Assembly: GCA_016342585.1 (NCBI GenBank)
Contig: JAEINK010000010.1
Span: forward strand, 40,756-104,755
Source of the DNA: Spirochaetales bacterium
GTDB lineage: Bacteria > Spirochaetota > Spirochaetia > UBA9216
DNA length: 64,000 nucleotides
Direction: 5' to 3'
In this document: one piece after another, positions 27,298 to 36,517 of the stretch
Numbering within the stretch: position 1 is the stretch's first letter
Layout of the letters: every line of letters starts with the position of its first letter
The notes under the pieces: generated by a model
What the model was told of the DNA's origin: nothing
Databases searched by the model: none
What the model saw: the letters and a program-made list of their open reading frames with translations, nothing else
Position numbers and translations under genes: made by a program

Positions 27298-27326
27298 TTG
27301 AAAACACTTCCCTATAGTAGTATCAT
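27298..27326 (+). promoter_or_regulatory. Promoter of the CsgG-like gene
   Basis: TTGAAA (27298-27303), 17 bases, TATCAT (27321-27326). Transcription should start near 27333. AGGAGG at 27353-27358 then precedes the GTG at 27363. Confidence 0.6.
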
Positions 27327-27362
27327 TATTTTAATAATATATAATTTTTGTCAGGAGGAATT

Positions 27363-28682
27363 GTGAAAAAGAAAATTCTATTAATCGCGCTTCTTATGTC
27401 TCTTATCTTTTCACTATCGGCTCAGGAAATATCGGAAAAAAAGGAAATTGCCGTTTTTGCTTTGAGTTATTATGGTTGGGATATACCGGCCAATGCTTTT
27501 GGTCTTGTAGATAGTGAGATCACGGATGTTTTTGTCAATCTTGGTCGGTTTAAGGTCTCCTCAATGGAGTACAGGCTGAGTGCTAAGGATGTTGGTGCTT
27601 TCATCAACGAAATCAGGAAATCGAAGGAACAGAATATTGAAGTTTCCGAAGATGTCAGACTTGGAGAGGCTACTTTTACCGAAGCTGATTTCAACAGGCT
27701 GACAGGTGCCTTCATTGTTGTGGTTCCTGTTATTGCCGGTTACTCAACCGAAATCAATGATGATGGCAACTTTGAGACCAATATCACATCCTCATTTACT
27801 TTCATTAACGTGGAAACTCAGGAGACGTTTGCTTCTTTCAATATCGAAACAATCGGCTATGGCGAGTCTCGGGATGAGGCCATCCGAAGTGCCACTTCCG
27901 ATATTGCCTCACAGCTGACTTTTGAAATTCGTTCCGTTCCGGAGTTTATTCTTAAAACAGGGATTGTTGAGGTCTTTGGCAGACGAAAAATTCTCATGGA
28001 GTTTGGAACGAATATGGGAGTTAAAAAGGGTGATGAGTTTGTTATCATGAGGACCAAGGTTCTAGAATCTGGCCACCAGCTGAACCAGGAAGCCGGATTG
28101 ATCAAGATAAATGAAGTAGATGAAACCCTCTCTTATGGTTATGTTCTTTATTCCAAAGATGCACCCTATCCGGGAGAACAGCTGAAGGAAATCCCCCGTT
28201 TGGGTGTGGATGGTTCTGTTTATCTTAACCAGATTGGTACGACTGCTACAATGATTGGTCTAAGAACGGAAGCAACCAGAGGATTTTATGGATTCCGACC
28301 CATAGCGGGAGTGGAAATTCCTATTGCTGAAGGTGCTCCGGACTGGGGGCTTCCCGTAAATGCCTATGTTGGTGGCGCTGCCTGCTGGTATATGGGGCGT
28401 CTGTTTTTTCAGCCAACTGTTGGTGCCGGTATCGGAGGGTATATCCCAATCTCAGAAATTGAGGAAGGCGATAGTATCATGGATAATCTTGAAATGACAC
28501 ATATCGGTGGATTTGCCGAATTTAAAGCCTCCTATCTTTTTAGCCGGGACTTAAGGGTTTTTGTTGATGCGGGATATGCGTACTGGAATGGAATCCTTGA
28601 TGATATTTTAGGGAATTATGGATTTTTTGGTGATACATACAAAGGTTCTTATATCGGGGCTGGAGTTACATTGAAACTTTAA
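27363..28682 (+). CDS. CsgG/LpoB-like exported protein with C-terminal beta-barrel
   Basis: A 439-residue protein starting with GTG at 27363 behind a strong AGGAGG. After the signal peptide (IALLMSLIFSLSAQ), residues 25-190 resemble the nucleotide-binding-like fold of CsgG/LpoB proteins: KEIAVFALSYYGWDIPANAF, FVNLGRFKVSSMEYR, and VVVPVIAGYSTEINDDG. A middle region with VKKGDEFVIMR follows. The last 150 residues alternate aromatic and small residues in strands and end in GVTLKL, like a small outer-membrane barrel. It probably spans from periplasm to outer membrane. The barrel is my reading of residue alternation and has not been modelled. Confidence 0.7.
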   Translation: MKKKILLIALLMSLIFSLSAQEISEKKEIAVFALSYYGWDIPANAFGLVDSEITDVFVNLGRFKVSSMEYRLSAKDVGAFINEIRKSKEQNIEVSEDVRLGEATFTEADFNRLTGAFIVVVPVIAGYSTEINDDGNFETNITSSFTFINVETQETFASFNIETIGYGESRDEAIRSATSDIASQLTFEIRSVPEFILKTGIVEVFGRRKILMEFGTNMGVKKGDEFVIMRTKVLESGHQLNQEAGLIKINEVDETLSYGYVLYSKDAPYPGEQLKEIPRLGVDGSVYLNQIGTTATMIGLRTEATRGFYGFRPIAGVEIPIAEGAPDWGLPVNAYVGGAACWYMGRLFFQPTVGAGIGGYIPISEIEEGDSIMDNLEMTHIGGFAEFKASYLFSRDLRVFVDAGYAYWNGILDDILGNYGFFGDTYKGSYIGAGVTLKL

Positions 28683-28708
28683 CTAAACGATGTATATTTA
28701 TTAAATCA

Positions 28709-28736
28709 GGGCGGCTTAGAGAAATCGGCCGCCTTT
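28709..28736 (+). other. GC-rich hairpin between envelope genes
   Basis: GGCGGC (28710-28715) pairs with GCCGCC (28728-28733), followed by only TTT. It could be a weak terminator or an mRNA processing element that tunes expression of the two downstream lipoproteins. Confidence 0.5.
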
Positions 28737-28759
28737 GAATATAAAACAGGAGATAAAAT

Positions 28760-30157
28760 ATGTTTTTTAATGGAAAAAGGAAGATTCCCGCCATTCTCGG
28801 GATGTTCCTTATCGTAGTTATGCTGTTTTCATGTGCCAGTTCAGGTTCTTCCGGATCGGGAGCTTCCCGCGGCGGTTCAGCTGTCCAGGCACCTACCGAT
28901 AAACCAATGTTCTATGGTTATGGAAGGGCTGATTCTGCCATGAAGGCAATGAATCTTGGTAAGGCAGAAGCCGTTCGTAAGGCCGCTAATGCCATGCTTG
29001 GTGTTGCTGTTGCCATGGTGAAGCAGCCGGAGCTCGATAAATTTTTCAGTGAAATTAATGATTTCAATATTTATGTATATCCGGAAACTACTGTAAAGGT
29101 TTCTTCAGGACAGGATGATCAGGGTTTTTACTCACAGATTGGTGTCAGGGTAAATCTTGCCGCTCTTGGTAATTCCCTCAAGGCACAAATGCTTCTGGGT
29201 GGTCAGGTTGTCGGTCAGGCCGGTGAGACTTACTCTCTCGCAGATGAACCGGCTCCTCCCGGGGCAAAAGAAGAAGCTGTTGCTGAAAAAGCTCCTGAAA
29301 AGGGAAGCGAAGCGGCTCCCGAGCCCGCACCAGCAGTAGAACCGGCCCGGGATGTGGTTGCAGATGCCACAGCAGAGGAACTGGCTTTCATAAATGATTA
29401 TCTTTCCGACCTTACATACATGGTTTACTACAATGAGGATTTACCCATCGATCCCTTTCTGATGAAATCCGCGGTGGTCAGTGCCAACAGATACCTGAAT
29501 CAGCAGGGGCTCTCCTATGTTGACCTTGAGCAGATCGAAAGTCTTAAGAAAGATCAGGCCATGGTATACGAAGAAGAGACAGGTGAAGCCGTTTCCATCA
29601 TACAGTGGATTGCCCATAAATTGAATGCGGATATATATATTGAAATCAACCTCAATGTTACAGAAAGGACAGATGGGGGCAAGTACTATGGTTCTGCCAA
29701 CCTAACCCTGAATAACTATGAGGCTTCTACAGCAGAGGGCAGGGGGGCTGCCAATTATCAGACGAATCCTCCCGCCTTCAGTACGGTTTCTGTGGATGAC
29801 GCTTTGAATAACGCCGTAGCCTCGGCGGTTTACAAGGCTATGCCGAATGCACTTAATTCTGCAGATGTTGAAACCCGAAAGGCTCTCACCCGTGGTCTAA
29901 AGTACAGCCTGACCATTGTTAATACCCAGGATCGAAGATTGCTGCGGGATTTCGAAAGGAAACTTGAACGAAGAATTCGAGGGTTGAAACAGCTCTCTTA
30001 CTCTGCCGAACAGACAGTATATGAGGTGTATATGCTTGGTGATATAATTGATCTGGAAGATATTATTTATGATGTCACCGATACGATTCCCGAGCTTTCA
30101 GGTATGACCCTGGTTATGCAGCAGAGAAGCTCCATGACATTCGATTCGGGAATTTAA
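28760..30157 (+). CDS. LPP20-type lipoprotein with Pro/Glu/Ala linker
   Basis: A 465-residue lipoprotein (lipobox VMLFSCAS). A Ser/Gly tether precedes an LPP20-like domain at about 45-150 (FYGYGRADSAMKAMNLGKAE). A linker of Glu, Pro and Ala follows (about 165-200), then a C-terminal domain of about 260 residues with IQWIAHKLNADIYIEINLNV and LTIVNTQDRRLLRDFERKL. The second half resembles the CsgG/DUF6175 group of periplasmic domains, though I cannot fix the family. AGGAGA stands eight bases before the ATG. It is co-transcribed with the next lipoprotein. Confidence 0.75.
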   Translation: MFFNGKRKIPAILGMFLIVVMLFSCASSGSSGSGASRGGSAVQAPTDKPMFYGYGRADSAMKAMNLGKAEAVRKAANAMLGVAVAMVKQPELDKFFSEINDFNIYVYPETTVKVSSGQDDQGFYSQIGVRVNLAALGNSLKAQMLLGGQVVGQAGETYSLADEPAPPGAKEEAVAEKAPEKGSEAAPEPAPAVEPARDVVADATAEELAFINDYLSDLTYMVYYNEDLPIDPFLMKSAVVSANRYLNQQGLSYVDLEQIESLKKDQAMVYEEETGEAVSIIQWIAHKLNADIYIEINLNVTERTDGGKYYGSANLTLNNYEASTAEGRGAANYQTNPPAFSTVSVDDALNNAVASAVYKAMPNALNSADVETRKALTRGLKYSLTIVNTQDRRLLRDFERKLERRIRGLKQLSYSAEQTVYEVYMLGDIIDLEDIIYDVTDTIPELSGMTLVMQQRSSMTFDSGI

Positions 30158-30169
30158 AGGATGAACCGA

Positions 30170-31663
30170 ATGAAAAAAATAAATTTTAAAGTTATAGTAC
30201 CCCGGATTACCGGGGTTCTGATTCTTCTCCTTATGGCCGGCTGTGCTTCAGCCCCTGGTACCGGAGGAGAGAGCCGACCGGCCTGGGTTGATTCCCCTCC
30301 GGCTGACACAAGTGATGCGGTCTATTTTCTTGGTGCCGGGACGGACACTGCTGGAAACGAAGCTGCAGCAAGACAGGTGGCCTCCAGTCAGCTGGTGTCA
30401 GAGATCACTAAATTTCTTGGTGTAAAGGTGACCTCCGAAACTACCGTTGAAGCGAAAGACGCCTATGGTGAGTTTGAATCAAATGTAAGTCAGACCATTA
30501 ACGAACAGTCTTCTGCCAAGATCGGAGAGCTTCGAATAACCGATGTCTATACCGAGAAAACCGCTTCCGGCGTCAATGTTTTTCTTCTTGCTGAATATGA
30601 CAAAGGTGCTCTGTTAGAAGAACGGGCAAGAATCGAAGCTGTTTTTGCCGAGCAGGAAGAAGCTATTTCCGGTCCGGAGAAGGAAGGTCAGGGTTTCATG
30701 GCTTCCGGTGATTATCACCTTGCCGCCGTGAAGTTTATGGCAGCCGCTCTTGCCTCTGTTACCTCTTCTGTAGACAATGCAGAGATTAAATTCGAACGTA
30801 ATATCAATAATGCAAAAGATGCGATCTCCCGGCTTAGATTCACCGGACTCAATAATAATATTGAGGGCTTCCTCGGGCAGCCCCTGAGTGAGTCCTTCCA
30901 GCTGAAAATCACAGCTGATGATGATTCCAATGCTCCTGGTCTTTCCGGGGTTCCTGTACGGGTATATTATAAAGCGGCAGGACGAAACAACAGGAAAAGA
31001 ACTGTAACCGAAAGCTATATGTCCGACAGAGAGGGAATGGTTGTGTTTACAAGACCTGCTCCCCAGTTTACCGGTCGGGAAACACTTACGATGACTTTGG
31101 ATCTTTCCGCGCCTTTAGAGCCTTTGCAGAATCTGCCTGGTAAATACCTCGATCAAATCGATGGCCTGGAACAGGCTGCCAGCCAGAAGAAGGTCTCTTT
31201 TACCTACGAAGTGGTAAGCCGGGCGAGAGAGGTTTCCACAGCCGTATTTGTAACGGATTTGGACCGGGGCCGAAACCCCATGGGCCGGACCGATACAACA
31301 AGCGGTATTTTGGAAATCCTTTCAGGAGAGGGGTTTCAGATTGCAGGATTGCCGGAGAACTCATCCATGGCACGGCTTTCGGATGAAGCCTTAAGACAGG
31401 CTGTTGTAAGCCGCTACGGTTCCACCTATGAAAGGGTTATATATGGTACTTCAGAGATTTCCAGTTTTGAAGAATCTGACGGTGCTTTCCTTGTGCAGGT
31501 TTCCGGAAGTGTGAATGCGATTGACTTGACGACCGGAAGTGTCCTTTATTCAGCAAATAAAACCTCCCGTGCCAGGGGAACCAGCGAGACAGGAATTATT
31601 ACCCAGGCTTTCAAGAATCTGGGAAAATCTCTTGCCGAAGATCTGGCGAATAACCTGCCATAA
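30170..31663 (+). CDS. LPP20-type lipoprotein with C-terminal CsgG-like domain
   Basis: A lipoprotein of 497 residues (lipobox LLMAGCAS). It begins with an LPP20 motif set: PAWVDSPPADT, YFLGAGTDTAGNEAAARQVA, and VNVFLLAEYDKGALLEERAR. A helical TPR-like piece (FMASGDYHLAAVKFMAAALA) and a beta-sandwich domain (LSGVPVRVYYKAAG) follow. The C-terminal 150 residues recall CsgG/FlgT-type domains (STAVFVTDLDRGRNPMGRT). The ATG at 30170 has AAGGA at eight bases, better than the ATG at 30161, which abuts the same sequence. It is related in layout to its neighbour and may be an ancient duplicate. Confidence 0.76.
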   Translation: MKKINFKVIVPRITGVLILLLMAGCASAPGTGGESRPAWVDSPPADTSDAVYFLGAGTDTAGNEAAARQVASSQLVSEITKFLGVKVTSETTVEAKDAYGEFESNVSQTINEQSSAKIGELRITDVYTEKTASGVNVFLLAEYDKGALLEERARIEAVFAEQEEAISGPEKEGQGFMASGDYHLAAVKFMAAALASVTSSVDNAEIKFERNINNAKDAISRLRFTGLNNNIEGFLGQPLSESFQLKITADDDSNAPGLSGVPVRVYYKAAGRNNRKRTVTESYMSDREGMVVFTRPAPQFTGRETLTMTLDLSAPLEPLQNLPGKYLDQIDGLEQAASQKKVSFTYEVVSRAREVSTAVFVTDLDRGRNPMGRTDTTSGILEILSGEGFQIAGLPENSSMARLSDEALRQAVVSRYGSTYERVIYGTSEISSFEESDGAFLVQVSGSVNAIDLTTGSVLYSANKTSRARGTSETGIITQAFKNLGKSLAEDLANNLP

Positions 31664-31688
31664 GTTTTTTATTGCTATTCATTCAGCA

Positions 31689-31728
31689 GCCGTCCGGAGA
31701 TGATTTTTTCGGACGGCTTTTTCTTTTT
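31689..31728 (+). terminator. Rho-independent terminator after the lipoprotein pair
   Basis: GCCGTCCG (31689-31696) pairs perfectly with CGGACGGC (31710-31717), followed by TTTTTCTTTTT. It closes the envelope gene run. Confidence 0.88.
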
Positions 31729-31790
31729 AGTCCTGCTCTTGCATCACAAAGTTCTATTTTCGCTCCAAACAACAATTCTGTGTCTGATTA

Positions 31791-32366
31791 TTATTTTATG
31801 ATGAGTTCAAAAAACATTTTTGTTCTTGCAAAGATTTCTCGTGTCCGTGTTTTTATTCCGGCTTTAAAGGAGACATCCCTGGCGTTGAACCCCCAGGCTT
31901 CGATGCCCATCTTTCGGCTGATATAAACAGCTCTTTCATTGTGGAACTTCTGTGAGATAATAATTACCGACCCACTTTTTTCTCTCTGCATATATTGGAT
32001 GGAGTTCATCGTTCTTAAACCGGTCGGATCTTTTTTTATGGCAGCGGCTGGAATACCTCTGGAAACAAGATCTATTTTCATCTCTTCCGGTTCGTTATAT
32101 CCGCTTGAATCTGATGACCCGCTTACTATCAGGTATTTGATTTTTCCTGCCTTGAAAAGGGCTTCCGCCGCATCCATTCTGTAGGTGTAGTACCGGTTAG
32201 GCCTTCCGTTTCGGAGTTTTCGGGAAGTTCCCGGGACCAGGCCTGCCATCACTTCCGGAAGGGCGTTTCTATCAGTATAAAGAAATGACCGGGTAGAACC
32301 GGAAACATGGAGATCGATGAAGATGGGGATAAGAGTGAGTACAACAATCGTGAATATAATAATCAT
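31791..32366 (-). CDS. SanA/YdcF-like DUF218 membrane protein
   Basis: A 191-residue protein with one N-terminal membrane helix (IIIFTIVVLTLIPIFIDL) and a DUF218 domain. The domain shows AGLVPGTSRKLRNG, YRMDAAEALFKAGKIKYLIVSG and the substrate pocket sequence VIIISQKFHNERAVYISRK. SanA-like proteins take part in envelope barrier function; their substrate is unknown, and YdcF binds S-adenosylmethionine. It is a single gene, convergent to the lipoprotein run and upstream of the cstA-type gene's terminator. Confidence 0.85.
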   Translation of the reverse strand: MIIIFTIVVLTLIPIFIDLHVSGSTRSFLYTDRNALPEVMAGLVPGTSRKLRNGRPNRYYTYRMDAAEALFKAGKIKYLIVSGSSDSSGYNEPEEMKIDLVSRGIPAAAIKKDPTGLRTMNSIQYMQREKSGSVIIISQKFHNERAVYISRKMGIEAWGFNARDVSFKAGIKTRTREIFARTKMFFELIIK

Positions 32367-32415
32367 GGTGATTTATTTGTATATGAAAAGGAGCGGAATT
32401 GAAAGGCCGGGAGAA

Positions 32416-32454
32416 CAAAAAGGACAGCCGCGATTCTCACGGACTGTCCTTTTG
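32416..32454 (-). terminator. Terminator of the cstA-type gene
   Basis: AAAAGGACAG (32418-32427) pairs with CTGTCCTTTT (32444-32453), with a further CCG/CGG pair near the loop. Read on the minus strand, the stem is followed by a T-rich end, 43 bases past the stop at 32497. Confidence 0.8.
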
Positions 32455-32496
32455 TATTTGGTTTAAAATAAAATCTTCAAAGTTGCGGGCGATGGT

Positions 32497-33927
32497 TTAA
32501 GCGGCTTTTAAGGCTTTTGCATTTTTCCTTACAGCTTTCACATAGAAAAGGATAAACAGTGCCCCTGCGGTGATTATCCCGACAGGGTAGGATATTGTCA
32601 TGGGAAGTCTGAACCCTTCGGGAGCCTGAAGAATATAGGTTGTTACAACGGCGGACATAAATACAGCCGGTATGGTTGCTATCCAGTGGTTTCTATTATT
32701 TACGACGAGGTATACCGCGGCTGTCCAGAGCACGATGGTTGCCAGGGTCTGGTTTGACCAGGCAAAGTACCGCCAGATTATGGAGAAATTGATGAAGTTC
32801 AAAGCAAACCCTATGGCAAATACAGGGATAGCAAGTAGAAGACGGTTTTTAATCCCTTCCTGCTTAAGCCCCAGTGCATCACCTATGGTCAGTCTTACGG
32901 ACCTGAAGGCTGTATCACCAGATGTAATCGGGCAGGCAATGACGCCGAGGATAGCCAGTACGCCACCGACAGGACCCAGCAGACCAAGGGATATTTTGTT
33001 TACAACGAGACCTGCTCCTCCGGCGGCTACAGTTTCGGAAAGCCCGAGAATACCACCATCGAAGAATGTCATGGCTGCGGCAGCCCAGATCAGGGCTACG
33101 ATACCCTCTCCAATCATGGCTCCATAGAACACTCTTCTTCCATACTTTTCGTTGGGAAGACAGCGGGCCATAAGGGGGGACTGGGTGGAATGGAAGCCGG
33201 AAATGGCGCCACAGGCTATTGTTATAAAGAGCATGGGCCAGATGGGAAGACCCTTGGGATGAAAATTGGCAAGGGTGATTTCGGGGATATCCATGCCTCT
33301 GAAAACAAGGGAACCACCGACTCCTACAGCCATAATTAGGAGTACAGCACCAAAGAGGGGATAGATTTTCCCGATCAGTTTATCTACCGGGACTACCGTG
33401 GCAACGAAGTAATAGATAAGGATGAGACCAAGCCAGAACCATTTATTGGCGAATATTCCTGTCAATCCAAGGTTGGCCAGGAGGCCTGCGGGACCGGCCA
33501 TAAAGACAGTTCCTACCAGGGTCAGGAGGATGACTGAAAAAACTCTCATGACGATTTTCATTTTATCACCCAGATAGATACCTACAACTTCAGGTACACT
33601 TTTGCCATCGTGCCTCAGGGAGAGCATCCCGGAGAAGAAGTCATGTACTCCTCCTGCAAATATTGTCCCGAGAACAATCCATATAAAGGCTGCCGGGCCA
33701 TAGAGTGCACCCATAACGGCACCAAAGATCGGACCGAGGCCTGCAATATTGAGGAACTGAATAAGAAAGATCTTATGCCATTTCAGGGGAACATAATCGA
33801 TTCCGTCATTCAGTCTGTTTGCGGGGGTCTCCCTGTTTGGATCACTGCCGAAAATTCTGTCTACCACTGCACCGTAGGTAAAATATCCGGCAATCAGGAC
33901 TCCCAGAGAAATAAGAAAGCTTACCAT
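32497..33927 (-). CDS. cstA: CstA-family carbon/pyruvate transporter
   Basis: A 476-residue membrane protein with about 13 segments. The family signature is clear: DGIDYVPLKWHKIFLIQFLN, then NIAGLGPIFGAVMGALYGP and GGVHDFFSGMLSLRHDGKS. Enterobacterial members CstA and BtsT take up peptides or pyruvate; this one is of the shorter type. It lies downstream of a LytS/LytTR gene pair in the same orientation. That arrangement recalls BtsSR control of BtsT and supports pyruvate, or another small carboxylate, as substrate and signal. GGAG stands seven bases before the ATG. Confidence 0.88.
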   Translation of the reverse strand: MVSFLISLGVLIAGYFTYGAVVDRIFGSDPNRETPANRLNDGIDYVPLKWHKIFLIQFLNIAGLGPIFGAVMGALYGPAAFIWIVLGTIFAGGVHDFFSGMLSLRHDGKSVPEVVGIYLGDKMKIVMRVFSVILLTLVGTVFMAGPAGLLANLGLTGIFANKWFWLGLILIYYFVATVVPVDKLIGKIYPLFGAVLLIMAVGVGGSLVFRGMDIPEITLANFHPKGLPIWPMLFITIACGAISGFHSTQSPLMARCLPNEKYGRRVFYGAMIGEGIVALIWAAAAMTFFDGGILGLSETVAAGGAGLVVNKISLGLLGPVGGVLAILGVIACPITSGDTAFRSVRLTIGDALGLKQEGIKNRLLLAIPVFAIGFALNFINFSIIWRYFAWSNQTLATIVLWTAAVYLVVNNRNHWIATIPAVFMSAVVTTYILQAPEGFRLPMTISYPVGIITAGALFILFYVKAVRKNAKALKAA

Positions 33928-34001
33928 TTATTGTCTCCATTAAAATTGATTTGTTACAGGAGTAATTTGACATAAAAGATTCTCGAAGAATTGAATTTCG
34001 C

Positions 34002-34010
34002 ACCAACTGT
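34002..34010 (-). promoter_or_regulatory. Possible LytTR-type binding site before cstA
   Basis: The minus strand reads ACAGTTGGT, which fits the loose LytTR pattern [TA][AC][CA]GTTN[AG][TG]. Only one copy is seen and no second copy lies one or two helical turns away, so chance is quite possible. Confidence 0.25.
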
Positions 34011-34035
34011 TGAAATCAGGACATGAAATGCAGTT

Positions 34036-34836
34036 TTAAATCCCCATCAGCTGCTTGAATTGGTCCATTCGGCCTCGACTTACGGGAACCGGGGTTTCAG
34101 TGCCCCGAATTTTCAGGCGATAGGTGTTGTTGACCCAGAGGTCGATGGTTTCGATGGCGTCGGTATTGATGATGTATGATCTATGGCAGGAGAAAAAAGG
34201 ATGGTCTGATAAGAGATTTTCTGCTTCTTTGAAGCATATCCTTGTTTCATACTCGCCCTCCCGGGTAACAATCCAGGCATGACGTCCCCTTGCTTCGGCA
34301 AAAAGAATAGCCGACGTTTTTATGGGGATGATCCTGGAGCCATCGTAGACGGAGATATATCGTGGTGTGGAAGAATTGTTCCTTGTCTTAAAATAATCAC
34401 TAATGAAGTTTTTTAGTTTTTCATGATCATCTTTCTCTGTATCTTGTTTTTGCTGCTTGCTTTCCAATCTTGATCTTACTTTTTTTACAGCCTCTTCGAG
34501 TCGGGTTTTTCTGAGGGGTTTCAGAAGGTAATCTACCGCATGGACTTCGAAGGCGTTCACAGCGAAGGCGTCATAGGCTGTGGTGAAAATGCAGAGAGTA
34601 GGGCTGTCGCTTTTAAGTAGCTTCTCTGCCAGGGCAATGCCGTCCAGACCGGGCATCTGGATATCCAGGATAGCCATATCGGGAGTCATTTCGTTGATCA
34701 TGTTCAGGGCCTGTATTCCATCGGAGGCAATACCGGTGATCTCAATGTTTTCGATTTTATTCAAAAGATGATTGAGTTCATCCCGGGCCGGTTCTTCATC
34801 ATCGGCTATGATTATTCGCAGGGTATTTTCATCCAT
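34036..34836 (-). CDS. LytTR-family response regulator
   Basis: A 266-residue regulator. The receiver domain (1-120) has the acidic pocket ADDEEPARDE, the phospho-acceptor Asp in AILDIQMPGLDG and the Lys in DYLLKPLRKTRLEE. A linker follows, then a LytTR DNA-binding domain (about 160-260) with RHAWIVTREGEYETR and FFSCHRSYIINTDAIE. Such proteins bind direct repeats upstream of transporter genes. Its start overlaps the sensor kinase gene by 25 bases, so the pair is translationally linked. The likely target is the cstA-type gene, 108 bases downstream. Confidence 0.92.
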   Translation of the reverse strand: MDENTLRIIIADDEEPARDELNHLLNKIENIEITGIASDGIQALNMINEMTPDMAILDIQMPGLDGIALAEKLLKSDSPTLCIFTTAYDAFAVNAFEVHAVDYLLKPLRKTRLEEAVKKVRSRLESKQQKQDTEKDDHEKLKNFISDYFKTRNNSSTPRYISVYDGSRIIPIKTSAILFAEARGRHAWIVTREGEYETRICFKEAENLLSDHPFFSCHRSYIINTDAIETIDLWVNNTYRLKIRGTETPVPVSRGRMDQFKQLMGI

Positions 34837-36497
34837 ATCCTGGTTCCCTCTCCCAGTGTGCTTTCAATATTCAACCCGTAATCCGGGCCGAAACCGTTTA
34901 TAAGTCTGTTGTGAACGTTGGTAAGACCTATAGACCCTTTTTCTCCATCGATCAACGTTGCCAGCCTTTCCGGGGCTATTCCCACCCCATTGTCCGTTAC
35001 TGTAATTATAACGGATCTCCCCTCTGTTTTCATGGAAACTTCAACAGTACCGCCATTAATGCTTTTCTGAATCCCATGTTTAACCGCATTTTCGACCAGG
35101 GGCTGGAGGATGAGCGGTGGAACGGGACAGACCAGAGTTGTTTTACCACTGAAAATTACCTTTAATTTCTCTCCAAATCTTGCCTCTTCAATGTCGAGAT
35201 ACGCTTTTACATGTTCCAGCTCGCGGGACAGGGGGATGTACTCCTCCGGTTCATGCAGCCGAAACCGATAGTAATCGCTTAAATCCAGCAGGAGTTCTCT
35301 TGCTTTTTCAGGTTTTGTCCTGATAAAAGAGGAGACCGTGTTTATGGCGTTAAAGAGGAAGTGGGGGTTGATCTGTGATTGGAGGGCCCTGAGCTCCGCC
35401 TTGGCAAGAAGCCTCGACTGTTCTTCAAGTTTGCTTATCTCAATCTGAAGTGCAAGGAGGGATGCCAGTCCGCTTACCACCTCCACATCGACTTCTGTAA
35501 TGGCGTTTTCCCTTTCCCGATAGAGTTTAAGGACCCCGATGGTCTCCCTGCCGGATTTTATAGGCACTATGATTGCGGATTTTAAAGGGCATTCAGGATC
35601 TTCACAGTCTATCTCACTTTTAAGAACAGCGATCCTGTGTTCTCCTTCCTGAATTGCCTTCTTTGTTAAAGATGTTTTAAGGGGTGTTCCGGGTTTATGG
35701 TGATCAGAGCCTAAGCCAACATGACTTAGACAGTGGGTTGTATCTGTGAACGATACCGCCGCAGGTTTCAGATATTTAAGGATGATCCTGGCTGTTTCCG
35801 TTGCCGTTTCCTGATTGAATCCAATTTGGAAAAAGGGGAGGGTCTCCTGGGCAATCTTCAGAACCTTCTGTGAATGTTCTGCCGCTACTTTTTCCGTTTC
35901 CCGGTATAAGGATTCAGCTATGGCAATAAACATACTGATCCCTGCCGCATTTCCTAAGATCATCGGTAGACCGATTATCTTTACAAGTTCCACCGCATCT
36001 GGAAAGGGGCGGGCCGTCAGAAGGATGATGACCATCTGTAGAATTTCTGCCGCACCTCCCGCTAACCCCGCAAAGAGCCATTTATTCCTGCTTTTCTGAA
36101 ATCCTTTCCACAGAAGTGCCGCAAGGCAGCCCTCTGCGATGGTGGATATCATGCAGGACACGGCGGTGAATCCACCGATATCAATAGCCCACCGGTGAAT
36201 TCCTGCGAGTATGCCCGAGCATATCCCCACAAGGGGGCCGCCTATCAGCCCTCCGACAAATACACCTACGATCCTGGTGTTTGCCAGGGCCCCTCTGACG
36301 GGTATCCCTGTATATGTTCCAAGGATTCCAATCCCCGCGAAAAAGATTATAACCAGGATTTTATCCATAACGGACATTCGTGATTTATGCAGGATCTTTC
36401 GGAACAATCCTGCCCGGGATATTATCAGACTGAAAAAGGCGATCATTCCACCCTGACTGATGAGTCCCTTCAATAGAATAAGTACATTCGTATCCAT
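34812..36497 (-). CDS. LytS-type sensor histidine kinase
   Basis: A 561-residue kinase with five to six N-terminal membrane segments of the 5TMR-LYT type (GIPVRGALANTRIVGVFVGG; GICSGILAGIHRW). A GAF-like domain follows (about 215-345; its DCEDPECPLKSAII holds two Cys). The His-kinase motif is QSQINPHFLFNAINTV and the ATPase part shows PPLILQPLVENAVKHGI and VTDNGVGIAP. It should sense a small molecule at the membrane and phosphorylate the LytTR regulator. Two ATGs occur; the one at 36497 has GAGG at nine bases, the one at 36503 only three. Confidence 0.9.
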   Translation of the reverse strand: MDTNVLILLKGLISQGGMIAFFSLIISRAGLFRKILHKSRMSVMDKILVIIFFAGIGILGTYTGIPVRGALANTRIVGVFVGGLIGGPLVGICSGILAGIHRWAIDIGGFTAVSCMISTIAEGCLAALLWKGFQKSRNKWLFAGLAGGAAEILQMVIILLTARPFPDAVELVKIIGLPMILGNAAGISMFIAIAESLYRETEKVAAEHSQKVLKIAQETLPFFQIGFNQETATETARIILKYLKPAAVSFTDTTHCLSHVGLGSDHHKPGTPLKTSLTKKAIQEGEHRIAVLKSEIDCEDPECPLKSAIIVPIKSGRETIGVLKLYRERENAITEVDVEVVSGLASLLALQIEISKLEEQSRLLAKAELRALQSQINPHFLFNAINTVSSFIRTKPEKARELLLDLSDYYRFRLHEPEEYIPLSRELEHVKAYLDIEEARFGEKLKVIFSGKTTLVCPVPPLILQPLVENAVKHGIQKSINGGTVEVSMKTEGRSVIITVTDNGVGIAPERLATLIDGEKGSIGLTNVHNRLINGFGPDYGLNIESTLGEGTRIWMKIPCE

Positions 36498-36517
36498 AAT
36501 CATAAACCTCGAGGTTG

